The notes: generated by a model not told the origin, from the letters alone. DNA of 64,000 nucleotides from Clostridium sp. JN-1 (GCF_003718715.1 NZ_CP033465.1:248001-312000), one strand, 5' to 3'. Shown: positions 44,546 to 55,396, counted from the stretch's first letter. Numbers and translations: made by a program.

Positions 44546-44594
44546 TGAACAAAATTTTATAGGGTTTACAAATGTTCAAAAAATTTATTATTAT
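44546..44594 (+). promoter_or_regulatory. deoC operon promoter and DeoR operator
   Basis: TTTACA (44565-44570) and TATTAT (44589-44594) are 18 bp apart. The inverted half-sites TGAACA (44546-44551) and TGTTCA (44573-44578) flank the -35 region. The TGTTCAAAAAA part recurs in the cdd promoter. The pattern is compatible with DeoR control of deoC-nupC-deoB-pdp. Confidence 0.65.
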
Positions 44595-44620
44595 ATTGTA
44601 GTATGAAAGGAAGATTTATT

Positions 44621-45265
44621 ATGAATATTGCTAAGATGATTGATCATACATTATTAAAGCCAGAAACAACAAAAAATCAGATTGTTAAATTGACAGAAGA
44701 AGCAAAACAATATAATTTTGCTTCAGTTTGTGTAAATCCAACATGGGTTAAACTAGCAAGTGAGAAGTTAAAGGGCAGTGAAGTTAAAGTATGTACTGTT
44801 ATTGGATTTCCTCTCGGAGCTAATACAACTGCAGTAAAAGTATTTGAAGCAGAAGATGCAATTAAAAATGGTGCAGAAGAAATTGACATGGTTATTAATA
44901 TTGGGGAATTAAAAGATAAAAATGATGCTTATGTAGAAAATGATATAAAATCTGTTGTAGAAGCTGCAAAGGGAAAAGCAATAGTAAAGGTTATTATAGA
45001 AACTTGTCTTTTAACGCAGGAAGAGAAAGTTAGGGTTTGCAATATAGCTAAAAAAGCAGGTGCAAATTTTGTAAAGACATCAACAGGATTTTCAAAGTAT
45101 GGAGCAAAAGTAGAGGATGTTAAACTTATGCGTGAAACAGTAGGAAATGATATGGGAGTTAAGGCATCTGGCGGTATTCATACTAAACAAGAAACTTTAG
45201 ACATGATTGAAGCAGGTGCAAGTCGTATAGGTGCAAGTGCAGGTATTGCTATTGTATCTGAATAA
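44621..45265 (+). CDS. deoC: Deoxyribose-phosphate aldolase
   Basis: The 214-residue TIM-barrel aldolase begins [20 protein letters not shown]. It has the catalytic lysine in [13 protein letters not shown] (Schiff base), the proton-relay Asp in [11 protein letters not shown]-type context, and [13 protein letters not shown] at the phosphate site. It splits deoxyribose-5-phosphate into glyceraldehyde-3-phosphate and acetaldehyde. ATG 44621 follows AAAGGAAG; the ATG at 44603 precedes that site. It is the first gene of deoC-nupC-deoB-pdp. Confidence 0.96.
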   Translation: MNIAKMIDHTLLKPETTKNQIVKLTEEAKQYNFASVCVNPTWVKLASEKLKGSEVKVCTVIGFPLGANTTAVKVFEAEDAIKNGAEEIDMVINIGELKDKNDAYVENDIKSVVEAAKGKAIVKVIIETCLLTQEEKVRVCNIAKKAGANFVKTSTGFSKYGAKVEDVKLMRETVGNDMGVKASGGIHTKQETLDMIEAGASRIGASAGIAIVSE

Positions 45266-45360
45266 AATTTTATATAGAATTAAACGTTAGTTAAAATAGG
45301 ATGTAATCGTTACTTAAATATTTAAACATTTAAATTAAAGGTATTCGTGGAGGACTAAAG

Positions 45361-46542
45361 ATGAAATTTGTTATTGGAATAATTGGATTAGCTATTGTAA
45401 TTGGGCTTGCAGTACTTGCCAGTAATGATAGAAAAAACATAAAGATAAAACCTATAATCACAATGGTTGTTTTACAATTTATTTTCGGATTTATTTTATT
45501 AAATACTGAAATAGGTAATATTTTAGTAGGTGGAGTAGCAAGCGGTTTTGAAGCACTCTTGAAGTGTGCAGCAGAAGGTGTAAACTTTGTATTTGGTGGT
45601 ATGGTGAATGATGGTAAATATACATTCTTTATAAGCGTTCTTATGCCAATCGTGTTTATTTCAGCTTTAATTGGTATCTTACAGTATTGTAAAGTACTAC
45701 CTTTCATAATTAAGTACGTTGGAAAGGGATTAAGTAAAGTAAATGGCATGGGTAAATTAGAATCTTATAATGGAATAGCATCAGCAATTCTTGGGCAGTC
45801 AGAAGTGTTTATTTCAGTAAAGAAGCAGCTTGGGCTATTACCTAAAAATCGATTATATACTCTTTGTGCGTCTGCTATGTCAACAGTATCAGCATCTGTT
45901 ATTGGTTCCTATATGGTTCTTATAAATCCTAAATATGTTGTAACAGCACTTATACTAAATTTATTTGGTGGATTCATTATTGCTTCAATTATAAACCCAT
46001 ATACTGTAAAAGAAGAAGATGATATTTTAGAGGTTGAAGCGAAAGAAAAACAATCATTCTTTGAAATGCTTGGTGAATATATTATGGACGGATTTAAAGT
46101 AGCCATTACAGTTGGTGCAATGCTTATTGGATTCGTTTCAATAATTGCCTTAGTTAATGCAATATTTAAAGGCATATTCGGTATTTCATTCCAAGACATT
46201 CTTGGATACATTTTCTCACCATTTGCATTTTTCATGGGTATACCATTTAATGAAGCAGTAAAAGCAGGAGGTATAATGGCAATAAAGCTTGTATCAAATG
46301 AGTTTGTTGCAATGACTACACTTGCACAGGGAAGTATTGAGCTGTCTTATAGGGCAACAGCCATTGTATCTGTATTTTTAGTTTCATTTGCAAACTTTTC
46401 ATCAATTGGAATTATAGCAGGTGCAGTTAAAGGATTAAATGAAAAACAGGGTAATGTAGCTGCACGTTTTGGATTAAAATTGTTATATGGAGCAACACTA
46501 GTAAGTATACTTACAGCAACTATTGTTGGATTAATTATATAA
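45361..46542 (+). CDS. nupC: Concentrative nucleoside transporter NupC
   Basis: The 393-residue protein has the CNT family layout: an N-terminal segment of three helices, a nucleoside-recognition Gate domain (ASAILGQSEVFISVKKQLG) and a C-terminal transport core ending in FANFSSIGIIAGAVKGLNEK. It imports pyrimidine nucleosides with Na+ or H+. GTGGAGG precedes the ATG. It lies between deoC and deoB in one transcript, so uptake and breakdown are co-expressed. Confidence 0.94.
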   Translation: MKFVIGIIGLAIVIGLAVLASNDRKNIKIKPIITMVVLQFIFGFILLNTEIGNILVGGVASGFEALLKCAAEGVNFVFGGMVNDGKYTFFISVLMPIVFISALIGILQYCKVLPFIIKYVGKGLSKVNGMGKLESYNGIASAILGQSEVFISVKKQLGLLPKNRLYTLCASAMSTVSASVIGSYMVLINPKYVVTALILNLFGGFIIASIINPYTVKEEDDILEVEAKEKQSFFEMLGEYIMDGFKVAITVGAMLIGFVSIIALVNAIFKGIFGISFQDILGYIFSPFAFFMGIPFNEAVKAGGIMAIKLVSNEFVAMTTLAQGSIELSYRATAIVSVFLVSFANFSSIGIIAGAVKGLNEKQGNVAARFGLKLLYGATLVSILTATIVGLII

Positions 46543-46564
46543 ATATGTGTAAGGAGTGATTTTA

Positions 46565-47746
46565 ATGAATGAATTTAAGAGAATACATGTTATAGTTATG
46601 GATTCTGTCGGTATTGGTGAAGCACCAGATTCCAAAGAATTTGGTGATGTTGGTGTCAATACATTAGCACACATTGCAGAAAAAAAGAACGGATTAAATA
46701 TACCTAATATGGAAGCTATGGGGTTATCTAATATTTATCAAATTAAAGGAGTAAAAAAGGCAGCACGTCCAAAAGCTTATTTTACGAAAATGCAGGAATC
46801 TTCCCGCGGGAAAGATACTATGACAGGTCACTGGGAAATGATGGGGTTATACATTGATAAGCCATTTAAAGTTTTCCCTAATGGTTTCCCAGATGAATTA
46901 ATTAAGAAGATTGAAGACTTTTCTGGAAGAAAAGTTATAGCAAATAAACCGGCTAGTGGTACGGAAATCATAAAAGAACTTGGTGAAAGACAGCTTAAAA
47001 CTGGTGAATTAATAGTATATACATCTGCAGATTCTGTACTTCAAATTGCTGCACATGAAGAAGTTATACCATTAGATGAGTTATATAAGATATGCCAGTA
47101 TTGTCGTGACATAACACTTGATGAACCATATAAATTAGGAAGAATAATTGCTAGACCGTTTGTTGGAAAAACAGCAGATACATTTGAGAGAACTTCAAAT
47201 AGACATGACTATGCACTAAAACCTTTTGGTGAAACAGTAATGAATTACTTAAAGGATGCAAGTTTAGATTCTATTGCCATCGGAAAAATTCGAGATATAT
47301 TTGATGGTGAAGGAGTTACAAGAGCAATTAGAACTAAATCAAATATGGATGGTATGGATAAGTTTATTTCACTATTGGATGAAGATTTTCACGGACTTAG
47401 TTTTACTAATTTAGTTGATTTTGATGCAGTTTATGGTCACAGACGTAATCCAATAGGATATGGAGAGGCTATAGAAGCATTTGATAAAAGACTTACTGAA
47501 GTATTTGAAAAGTTAAAAGAAGATGATTTACTTATAATTACAGCAGATCACGGCAATGATCCAACATATACAGGAACAGATCATACGCGTGAATTTGTAC
47601 CTTTACTTGTTTATTCAAAAAGATTTGAAGGAGGAAATGATTTAGGAATCCGCAGGACTTTTTCAGATTTAGGTGCAACAATTGCAGATAATTTTAAAGT
47701 TAAGATGCCTAAATACGGTCAAAGCTTTTTACAAAAATTAATATAA
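46565..47746 (+). CDS. deoB: Phosphopentomutase
   Basis: The 393-residue alkaline-phosphatase-superfamily enzyme begins [20 protein letters not shown] with the first metal-binding Asp, has the activating region [16 protein letters not shown] and late metal ligands in [20 protein letters not shown]. It interconverts (deoxy)ribose-1- and 5-phosphate, linking Pdp to DeoC. ATG 46565 after AAGGAG is chosen over the in-frame GTG 46556. Confidence 0.96.
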   Translation: MNEFKRIHVIVMDSVGIGEAPDSKEFGDVGVNTLAHIAEKKNGLNIPNMEAMGLSNIYQIKGVKKAARPKAYFTKMQESSRGKDTMTGHWEMMGLYIDKPFKVFPNGFPDELIKKIEDFSGRKVIANKPASGTEIIKELGERQLKTGELIVYTSADSVLQIAAHEEVIPLDELYKICQYCRDITLDEPYKLGRIIARPFVGKTADTFERTSNRHDYALKPFGETVMNYLKDASLDSIAIGKIRDIFDGEGVTRAIRTKSNMDGMDKFISLLDEDFHGLSFTNLVDFDAVYGHRRNPIGYGEAIEAFDKRLTEVFEKLKEDDLLIITADHGNDPTYTGTDHTREFVPLLVYSKRFEGGNDLGIRRTFSDLGATIADNFKVKMPKYGQSFLQKLI

Positions 47747-47761
47747 AGGTGGTATGTAAAG

Positions 47762-49063
47762 ATGAGAATGGTAGATATAATTGAAAAGAAACGTGAAGGT
47801 GGAGAATTAACTACAGAAGAAATTAAGTTTTTTATAGAAGGTTATACTAATGGCACAATTCCTGATTATCAAGCAAGTGCACTTGCAATGGCAATTTATT
47901 TTAAAGATATGACTGATCGCGAAAGAGCAGATCTTACTATGGCAATGGTTAACTCTGGAGAAACTATTGATCTTTCAGCAATTGATGGTGTAAAAGTTGA
48001 TAAACATTCAACAGGCGGAGTAGGAGATACAACAACACTTGTTCTTGCACCTATGGTTGCATCTCTAGGTGTACCTGTTGCAAAGATGTCAGGACGCGGA
48101 CTTGGACATACAGGTGGAACTATTGATAAACTTGAATCAGTAAAGGGATTCCATGTTGAACTTACAAAGGAACAATTTATTGATTTTGTTAACCACAGCA
48201 AAGTTGCAGTTATGGGTCAAAGTGGCAACTTAACTCCAGCAGATAAAAAGTTATATGCACTTCGTGATGTAACTGGAACTGTAAACTCAATTCCACTAAT
48301 TGCAAGTTCAATAATGAGTAAGAAAATTGCAGCAGGAGCAGATGCAATAGTACTTGATGTTAAAACTGGTGCAGGAGCTTTTATGAAGACAGAAGAGGAT
48401 TCAGAAAAACTTGCACATGCTATGGTCAAAATAGGTAATAATGTAGGCAGAAATACTATGGCAATAATTTCTGATATGTCTCAACCTTTAGGATTTGCAA
48501 TTGGAAATGCTCTTGAAGTAAAAGAAGCTGTCGATACATTAAAAGGCAAGGGACCAGAAGATTTAACAGAACTTGTTTTAACTCTCGGAAGTCAAATGGT
48601 TGTACTTGGTAAAAAGGCAAATACATTAGAAGAAGCAAGACAAAAGTTACTTGAATCAATAAAGAATGGTAAGGCACTAGAAAAATTCAAGGAATTCCTT
48701 AAAAATCAAGGTGGAGATCCATCAGTTGTAGATAATACTGAAAAATTACCCCAAGCAAAATATAAAATTGCTGTTCCTGCAAGAACAAGTGGATATGTTT
48801 CAAATATAGTAGCTGACCAAATTGGTATAGCAGCAATGCTTTTAGGTGCAGGAAGAGCTACAAAAGAAGATAAAATTGATTTAGCTGTAGGAATAGTTCT
48901 TAATAAAAAAGTTGGCGATAAGGTAGAAAAAGGTGAATCACTTATGACTATTTATTCAAATCGTGAAAATGTAGAAGATGTAAAGAATAAGATTTATGAA
49001 AATATTTCTATTAGTGATCATGCAGAAAAACCAGTTTTAATCCACAAGATTATTACAGAATAA
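47762..49063 (+). CDS. pdp: Pyrimidine-nucleoside phosphorylase
   Basis: The 433-residue protein has the thymidine/pyrimidine phosphorylase signatures: the N-terminal alpha domain [20 protein letters not shown], the phosphate-binding [36 protein letters not shown], and a C-terminal PYNP domain (about 345-420). It cleaves uridine and (deoxy)thymidine to base plus (deoxy)ribose-1-phosphate. AAGGTGG precedes the ATG. It is the last gene of the deo operon and is followed by a terminator. Confidence 0.95.
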   Translation: MRMVDIIEKKREGGELTTEEIKFFIEGYTNGTIPDYQASALAMAIYFKDMTDRERADLTMAMVNSGETIDLSAIDGVKVDKHSTGGVGDTTTLVLAPMVASLGVPVAKMSGRGLGHTGGTIDKLESVKGFHVELTKEQFIDFVNHSKVAVMGQSGNLTPADKKLYALRDVTGTVNSIPLIASSIMSKKIAAGADAIVLDVKTGAGAFMKTEEDSEKLAHAMVKIGNNVGRNTMAIISDMSQPLGFAIGNALEVKEAVDTLKGKGPEDLTELVLTLGSQMVVLGKKANTLEEARQKLLESIKNGKALEKFKEFLKNQGGDPSVVDNTEKLPQAKYKIAVPARTSGYVSNIVADQIGIAAMLLGAGRATKEDKIDLAVGIVLNKKVGDKVEKGESLMTIYSNRENVEDVKNKIYENISISDHAEKPVLIHKIITE

Positions 49064-49097
49064 ATTAAAGATTTCACAGCTGCTTAATAAAACATAT

Positions 49098-49143
49098 AAA
49101 CCCGGCATCCTTTTATAGATTATTTAAAAGAGTGTCGGGTTTT
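49098..49143 (+). terminator. deo operon terminator
   Basis: The stem aaacccggca / tgtcgggttt (one mismatch), extended by a cctttta / taaaag inner stem, ends in TTTTATATT about 35 nt after the pdp stop. Confidence 0.8.
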
Positions 49144-49199
49144 ATATTAACTCAATATGGTATAATATTTACAAACTGATTGAGGAGCGTTACTTACTT

Positions 49200-51266
49200 A
49201 TGAGAAGAGAATATATAAGTTATCCACAAAGTATTCCAGTTTCAATATCATGTGCAAATGTAACTGAATATCCAGTACACTGGCATAATTCCATAGAAAT
49301 TCTTTATGTACTTAAGGGAAATTTTTATATAACAATAGATTCAGATAAATATGAACTTGTTGAAAAGGATGTAGAAATTGTAAATATAGATGAAGCACAC
49401 AGTATCCACGGTATGGATAAAGATAATATGATTCTTATATTTCACATAGACCCTAACTTTTTTGAAAAATATTATAGTGATATTCAAAACATGTTTTTCT
49501 ATACAAATATGACTGATGATAATGGACAAGAAGGGGAAGAGTACGATGAACTTAGAATATTTCTTTCCATGATAACATGTGAAGTAATACAAAAACAGGA
49601 TAACTATGATGAGGAAGTTGAGGATATACTTGTAAGGGTTTTGTATCATCTTATAAATAACTTTCATTACCTTACAAGCAGTATGGAGGATATTGGGGAA
49701 AACGAAGAGGTATTTGAGAGATATCATAGAATTATAAAGTATATTTTTAACAATTATAATGATAATATAACACTTCAGGAAATAGCAAAAAAAGAATTTT
49801 TAAGTACCCACTATTTATCACATGGAATTAAAAATACAACAGGTTACAACTTTACGGATTTGCTCAACTTAACTAGAGTAGATGAAGCATTAAAACTTTT
49901 ACTTGATACAGATAAGACAATATCTGAAATATCAGAAGAAGTTGGATTTTCTCATACAAGGTATTTTAATAAGCATTTTAAAATTCATTTTAAGTGCTCA
50001 CCATCTCAATATAGAAAGAAATTAAAGGTAGATTCCGAAACTTTAGAAAGTCATAAGAAAATAAAATATATGGATCTTTCAAAAAGTCTTGAATTTATAA
50101 GTTACTATCTTGAAGGTTATGACAGATTTAATTATGAAGATAAAATAACAAAAATAAATTTAGATATGTCTCAAGATATTGGAGAGTTTGATAAAAGTTT
50201 TAAAGAAGTTATAAATATTGGAGATGCGTTTGATCTTTTAATTGAAGATAATAAGGATATATTAGAAATGCTTCAAGATGAAATTGGATTTAAGTATGCT
50301 AGAATATTAAATGTTTTTAGTCAAGACATGGGAATATTTCCGGAATCAAGATTTTGCAACTGGAATCGTGCAAGAGATGTATTTGAATTTTTAGATACTA
50401 TTTCAATAGGTGTCATTATAGTAATTAATAACAAAGGATTTAAAGAAGATGAGTTTAAAATAATACTAAAGTCATTTTTAAAATATTTCAGTGAACTTGA
50501 GAGTGTAGATTTTAAATCTTTTAAATTTGAATTTGCATCTAGTATGGATCAAACTTATGTTAATGAAATTGCTGATATTTTGGCTAATGAGTATGAACTT
50601 GAAGTTTGCATGGATAGAGTATCATATGATGACAGTGTTAATTTTATTTATGATACTGCATATATGCTGCCTTTTACAATTAACAGTATAATAAATAAAA
50701 GCGATAGTTATAATGTTTTAAGAGCATTTGATGTTTTAGATAAACAAGTTAATCTTACAAATGAAGTGTTTTTTGGATATCCTGGTTTAATTAATGATAA
50801 GGGTATAAAGAAACCTTCGTATTATGCATATTTTTTAATAAATAAGCTTGGAGATACCTTGGTTGAAAAAGGTGATGGATATATAGTTACAAAAGACTGC
50901 AGCGAATATCAAATTTTACTTTATAGTTATCATGAAGATATTGATAATCTCAATTTATTTGAAAACTTTTCTAAATTTAGAGGAAGTAAAAGCTTAACTG
51001 AAAAGAAATTTTCACTTAATATTGTAAGCATATCTTCTGCTGTTAGAGTGACTACTTATGAAATAAATGAAAAGGTTGGTTCATCATATAACTATTGGGT
51101 AGACATGGGCAAACCAAAGCGGCTTAACAAGGAAGAAAAAGAAATATTACACAAAGCTTCTTTTCCGAGGATACATTTTAAAAGTATAAAGAAGAGTACA
51201 GTACTTAATATAAGAACTAAAATTCAAGGTTATGGGGCAGTACTTATAATAATAAAAGAGGTATGA
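49200..51266 (+). CDS. AraC-family regulator with cupin sensor and large C-terminal GH39-like domain
   Basis: The 688-residue protein has three parts. An N-terminal cupin-like domain (about 1-110) contains YPVHWHNSIEILYVLKGNF. A double helix-turn-helix AraC domain (about 180-280) contains ITLQEIAKKEFLSTHYLSHG and GFSHTRYFNKHFKIHFKCSP. A roughly 390-residue C-terminal region resembles glycoside hydrolase family 39 / xylosidase TIM barrels (CNWNRARDVFEFLDTIS, EVFFGYPGLINDKGIKKPSY), in the layout of known AraC-GH39 regulators. The last part may be a non-catalytic sugar sensor. The targets are unknown; neighbours are the deo operon and a MATE gene. Confidence 0.8.
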   Translation: MRREYISYPQSIPVSISCANVTEYPVHWHNSIEILYVLKGNFYITIDSDKYELVEKDVEIVNIDEAHSIHGMDKDNMILIFHIDPNFFEKYYSDIQNMFFYTNMTDDNGQEGEEYDELRIFLSMITCEVIQKQDNYDEEVEDILVRVLYHLINNFHYLTSSMEDIGENEEVFERYHRIIKYIFNNYNDNITLQEIAKKEFLSTHYLSHGIKNTTGYNFTDLLNLTRVDEALKLLLDTDKTISEISEEVGFSHTRYFNKHFKIHFKCSPSQYRKKLKVDSETLESHKKIKYMDLSKSLEFISYYLEGYDRFNYEDKITKINLDMSQDIGEFDKSFKEVINIGDAFDLLIEDNKDILEMLQDEIGFKYARILNVFSQDMGIFPESRFCNWNRARDVFEFLDTISIGVIIVINNKGFKEDEFKIILKSFLKYFSELESVDFKSFKFEFASSMDQTYVNEIADILANEYELEVCMDRVSYDDSVNFIYDTAYMLPFTINSIINKSDSYNVLRAFDVLDKQVNLTNEVFFGYPGLINDKGIKKPSYYAYFLINKLGDTLVEKGDGYIVTKDCSEYQILLYSYHEDIDNLNLFENFSKFRGSKSLTEKKFSLNIVSISSAVRVTTYEINEKVGSSYNYWVDMGKPKRLNKEEKEILHKASFPRIHFKSIKKSTVLNIRTKIQGYGAVLIIIKEV

Positions 51267-51439
51267 ATAAGTAAAAAAAGCTGGTTTTTCCTGCTTTTTT
51301 TATAAAAAATCTAAAGTATCAATATAGCATATTGGTACTTTTATGTGAGCATTTTAGTTGATGAAATCCACCCGCACAAAGTATTATAATTAACTTATAG
51401 TTAAATGTGCTTCTAAACTTAAGAAATTGAGGTGGTTTA

Positions 51440-52840
51440 ATGGGAGCAGACGACAAGACTTTTTTTAATCAGCGGATTAATAGTTTGCTTTTTAGATTTG
51501 CTGTTCCTGCGATATTTTCATTATTGGTAAACGAGATGTATAATATGGTAGCTACAATATTCGCTGGAAGATATATAGGTGCTAATGCTATAGGTGCTCT
51601 TACAGTAGAGTTTCCAATACAGAGATTTTTTGTAGCATTAGGATTACTTATAGCAATTGGAACATCAACGTATACTGCAAGGGTAATAGGACAAAAGAAT
51701 ATTATTGAATTGAAAAAGATAATAGTAAATTCCTTTATGTTAACTTTAACTTCTCTAATATTAATTTCGATTTTGGTTTTTATTTTCAAAAATCCTATTC
51801 TTCATGCACTTGGTGCCAGCCAGGAAACATATCCTATGGCAAATATTTATGTATCAATTGTACTTTTTGGAACTGTATTTCAAGCATTATCTATTGTAGC
51901 TTGTTATATAATGATATCCTTTGGTCAAACCAAAATGATGGTATATACAAATTTAATAGGAGTTTCACTTAATATTGCAATTAATTATGTTTTAGTTGTT
52001 AAAGTGGGCATGGGGATAGAAGGCAGTGCTATTGCAGCTGTAATTGCTCAAGTAGTTTCATTTATATTTGCGGCTTCCAAGTTTGTAAGTATAAATAGAA
52101 AACTTCATATAAGGATTTCAGATAAGTTGATTTTAAAATCTTTAAATACTGATATTTTAAATGAAATAATTATTGGTGGTTTTTCAACTTTTGTAGTTGA
52201 AATATCAGATGCGGTTGTAACGGCAGTATTAAATAATGTACTGTATGCAAGCGGTGGAGATTCTGCAATAATAATTGTCGGAATAGTCACAAAAGTCTCA
52301 ATGTTTCTTTATATTACAGTGATAGGGATAAGCTATGGTCTGCAGCCTATAGTTGGATATAATTTTGGAGCAGGGAATTATAAGAGAGTCAAGGAAACTT
52401 TAAAAGTTTCACTTAAGTATGTAGTTATAATTTCCACTGTATTTTGGGTTATATTCGTGTATTTTTCATATGATATAATAGGCTTTTTCCTTAAAGATAA
52501 AGTATTACTTACTCAAACTGTAAGTGCTTTTAAGATATGTGTTTTAATGCTTCCACTGCTTGGAATATATTATGTAATAATGTATTATTATCAGGCAATA
52601 GGCGAGGCAAAGAAGAGCTTTTTATTATCTATATACCGAGAAATGGTTATTTTTATACCGCTTGCAGTTCTTCTTACGAGAATACTTGGAGTAAAAGGTG
52701 CAATTATAGCATATCCGATAACTGATATTTTTGTAATACTAACTTCAGCTTATTTTATAAGGAAAGCTTTTAAAGAGGAGCTTGGATCAGAAACAACTGA
52801 AGACAAACATAACCAACTTGTAGATGTAAATGCAAAATAA
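51440..52840 (+). CDS. MATE-family efflux transporter
   Basis: The 466-residue protein has 12 membrane helices in two MatE domains. The first starts INSLLFRFAVPAIFSLLVNE and has MVATIFAGRYIGANAIGAL; the second begins near IIIGGFSTFVVEISDAVVTA and contains GLQPIVGYNFGAGNYKRVKE. A polar tail of about 20 residues ends the protein. GAGGTGG precedes the ATG. It is only distantly similar to the island MATE at 10062 and looks like a core-genome copy. Confidence 0.92.
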   Translation: MGADDKTFFNQRINSLLFRFAVPAIFSLLVNEMYNMVATIFAGRYIGANAIGALTVEFPIQRFFVALGLLIAIGTSTYTARVIGQKNIIELKKIIVNSFMLTLTSLILISILVFIFKNPILHALGASQETYPMANIYVSIVLFGTVFQALSIVACYIMISFGQTKMMVYTNLIGVSLNIAINYVLVVKVGMGIEGSAIAAVIAQVVSFIFAASKFVSINRKLHIRISDKLILKSLNTDILNEIIIGGFSTFVVEISDAVVTAVLNNVLYASGGDSAIIIVGIVTKVSMFLYITVIGISYGLQPIVGYNFGAGNYKRVKETLKVSLKYVVIISTVFWVIFVYFSYDIIGFFLKDKVLLTQTVSAFKICVLMLPLLGIYYVIMYYYQAIGEAKKSFLLSIYREMVIFIPLAVLLTRILGVKGAIIAYPITDIFVILTSAYFIRKAFKEELGSETTEDKHNQLVDVNAK

Positions 52841-52895
52841 AATTAACAATGCTGAATCTGCAATAGTAATATGCTAAAAATGCAAAGCATTTTTT

Positions 52896-53141
52896 AGAGG
52901 ACAGAGGACATAGGACAATGAAGGTAAGTTTTCTTCCTTACGTCAGAAAACTAATTTATTTTTTAGGCTTGTTTTGCTAATGCAAAACATCGCTTAAGCA
53001 GGCATCTAAAATCTATGATTTTTAGATGCCTGCTTACTTTTGATAATTCGTTTCGCTAAAAGCGAAACATTGCTAACTTATATAAACTTAAAGATTTTTT
53101 TGCGTTAGCAAAAAATCAACCTTCTCTGTCCTATGTCCTCT
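52896..53141. repeat. MITE-like element, copy 2
   Basis: It starts AGAGGACAGAGGACATAGGA and ends TCTCTGTCCTATGTCCTCT, the imperfect inverse. The centre has a perfect hairpin (taagcaggcatctaaaa / ttttagatgcctgctta), and smaller stems (gtttcgct / agcgaaac; gttagca / tgctaac) follow. The 3' half (attgctaacttatataaa onward to the end) is almost identical to copies 1 and 3. Flanking hairpins aaaaatgc/gcattttt (5') and aatattgc/gcaatatt (3') abut it. It is non-coding. Confidence 0.85.
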
Positions 53142-53183
53142 CAAAAAAATATTGCATCGCAATATTTTTAAATTGTGAGTGCA

Positions 53184-54332
53184 TTATTGAATATAGATTA
53201 AATATTTGCTGTAAGACCAGCCTTGAATTCCATTTATGCTTAATTTATACCAGCTTCCGTCTGAAGTTTCTTCAATTTTTTGAGCATATTGTCCTTTAGA
53301 AATTATTCCAAGTATTTGTGCTATTGATGATGGATTTGCTCTTATATTTAAGTGATAAACACCATTAATTTTGACATAGGTATTTAAAGGAACTTGTCCA
53401 AGAACAGTTTCTGAAATCCAGCCAGTTTGATCGTTGTAAGTGATATTATACCATCCATTTGAATAACTCATTAAATTTAATACAGTACCTTTGGGAATAG
53501 TAGTTAAAATAGTATAATTTGTCCCCGTGTTTGCTCTTAAATTTGCATAATTTATTACATTTGAAACCTGTGCATATCCTCCAATTTTAAATTTAGGAGT
53601 TAGGGTAGTTGTATCTTCAATTATATATTTGTATCTAGCTGGTATATATCCGCTGTTGATTGTGTTCATACTTAAAAAGTATCTTTTTGTACCTTGAATG
53701 CCGCCATAAGTTTGATCTGGTGTTGATTCATAAGTAAAAGCACCGCAGACACCATTTAAAGTTCCCCATCTGTCAAAAATAGATACATGACTACCTAGCT
53801 TGTCCAGAATATCCATATGACGTAAACTATTAATGCCAATTGGTGTAAAATAATTATTAAGTAATGCTGTAGTTGACTGCTTATAATCAGAAATATTGAA
53901 AGAAGCTTGTACAAAACCAGAACAATCCATACCTGCAGTTCCAGTTACATATCCTAAACCTGCTTTTGCATTTACATTTCCAGTAAAAGCTCCCTTATTT
54001 ACTGCATCAAAAAAACTTGTCCATGAAGTATTGTAAGAAGCAGTATCAATTCCATCTATTCCGCCCCATGCATAAGGTATACCTATAAAAGTACCTGTTG
54101 TTATACCTTGAAATTGTTTTGGAAGGGTTACACTTGCTGCATACTTTGGGTCTATGTTACCATTTTTACTAACAGAATATCTCCAAGTTAAGTTCATTAA
54201 GTTGTTTGCCCTTTGTTCTACTTGACTTCTTGATATTGGAGTTTGTACTGAAGCTGCATTAGCTTTGTATAATGGCACTACCATCACGGAAGTTAAAGAA
54301 ATTACTAGGGATAAGGTTTTTGCTAAATTCAT
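53184..54332 (-). CDS. Secreted NlpC/P60-like protein with two SH3 domains
   Basis: The 382-residue protein has a signal peptide (MNLAKTLSLVISLTSVMVVP, cleavage near KANAAS). An NlpC/P60-like papain-fold region has the catalytic Cys in GTAGMDCSGFVQASF and a His in LDKLGSHVSIFDRWG. Two bacterial SH3 repeats (about 250-315 and 318-382) each contain an N-L-R-A motif (YANLRANTGTNYTIL, LNIRANPSSIAQILG). It should act on peptidoglycan stem peptides outside the cell. AAAGGAG precedes the ATG at 54332. The catalytic domain is larger than typical NlpC/P60. Confidence 0.85.
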   Translation of the reverse strand: MNLAKTLSLVISLTSVMVVPLYKANAASVQTPISRSQVEQRANNLMNLTWRYSVSKNGNIDPKYAASVTLPKQFQGITTGTFIGIPYAWGGIDGIDTASYNTSWTSFFDAVNKGAFTGNVNAKAGLGYVTGTAGMDCSGFVQASFNISDYKQSTTALLNNYFTPIGINSLRHMDILDKLGSHVSIFDRWGTLNGVCGAFTYESTPDQTYGGIQGTKRYFLSMNTINSGYIPARYKYIIEDTTTLTPKFKIGGYAQVSNVINYANLRANTGTNYTILTTIPKGTVLNLMSYSNGWYNITYNDQTGWISETVLGQVPLNTYVKINGVYHLNIRANPSSIAQILGIISKGQYAQKIEETSDGSWYKLSINGIQGWSYSKYLIYIQ

Positions 54333-54628
54333 ATTTATACTCCTTTAAAGATATTTTGAATACGTTATCTAAACTGCATAATCAAATTATAATAACCAAA
54401 GCTTAGTATATCAACAATCAAAATGTGGAAAGCTAACTATGTTTAAATCCCTTTCTAAATTTGCCGTATGAACTATAATATAGTCATAGTATGTTAAAAA
54501 ATAATTATTTGAGTTGTTAAAAACAGTATAGTTTTAAATTGGAAAAAGTTTTAATATAAAAAGAGGACTAGCTTTTAATTTTTGTGAATTATGATAATGG
54601 TTACTATAAAAAGTGAAGGGATGAAAAT

Positions 54629-55396
54629 ATGCAAAGCATGGTAAAGGTTAGAAATGTAAAATTAGGAGAAGGAATTCCTAAAATTGCAGTACCTCTTATG
54701 GGAAGAACTAATGAAGAATTAATTGATGATGTTAAGTACTTAAAGACAATTAGTCTTGATATTGTTGAATGGAGAATTGATTACTATAAAGATGTAGAAA
54801 ATATTGAAAAGGTAAAAGAAATTTTATCTGAGCTTAGGGCTGCGTTAGAAGATATTCCACTATTAGTAACTTTTAGAACTGCAAGAGAAGGTGGAGAGAA
54901 AGAAATTACTCTAGAATATTATGTTGAACTCAATAAGGCAATTGCGGTAACTAAGAATGCAGATTTAATTGATGTTGAATTATTTATTGGTGATAATAAA
55001 GTAGTAAAAGAAATTGTTGATTCAGCCCATCAAAATGGAGTAAAGGTAATTATGTCAAACCATGATTTTCATAGTACTCCATCAAGGGAAGAAATAATAT
55101 CTACATTGTGTAAGATGCAGCAGTTAGGAGCAGATGTACCTAAGATTGCAGTTATGCCTTCAACTCCTGATGATGTGCTTGAGCTTTTAAGTGCAACTAA
55201 TGAAATGAGACGTGATCATGGTCAAACTCCAGTTATCACTATATCAATGGGGCATCTTGGAATTATAAGCCGTTTAGCAGGAGAAACTTTTGGTTCAGCA
55301 CTTACTTTTGGATCAGCTAAAGCAGCATCAGCACCAGGGCAATTACAAGCAGATGAATTATATAAAATACTTAAACTTATAACAGCAGCTAAATAA
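54629..55396 (+). CDS. aroD: 3-Dehydroquinate dehydratase, type I
   Basis: The 255-residue TIM-barrel protein has the type I motifs: KIAVPLMGRTNEELIDDV, VEWRIDYYKDVENIEKVK, FRTAREGGEKEITLEYY, the catalytic His in VIMSNHDFHSTPSREEI and the Schiff-base Lys in VPKIAVMPSTPDDVLEL. It dehydrates dehydroquinate to dehydroshikimate in the shikimate pathway. No other aro genes are near, so it may serve quinate use or be a dispersed pathway gene. AAGGGATG precedes the ATG. Confidence 0.95.
   Translation: MQSMVKVRNVKLGEGIPKIAVPLMGRTNEELIDDVKYLKTISLDIVEWRIDYYKDVENIEKVKEILSELRAALEDIPLLVTFRTAREGGEKEITLEYYVELNKAIAVTKNADLIDVELFIGDNKVVKEIVDSAHQNGVKVIMSNHDFHSTPSREEIISTLCKMQQLGADVPKIAVMPSTPDDVLELLSATNEMRRDHGQTPVITISMGHLGIISRLAGETFGSALTFGSAKAASAPGQLQADELYKILKLITAAK

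Noticed and set aside
45330-45749. 139-codon minus-strand ORF opposite nupC
   Set aside because: It is antisense to a strongly conserved transporter gene and has no ribosome binding site.
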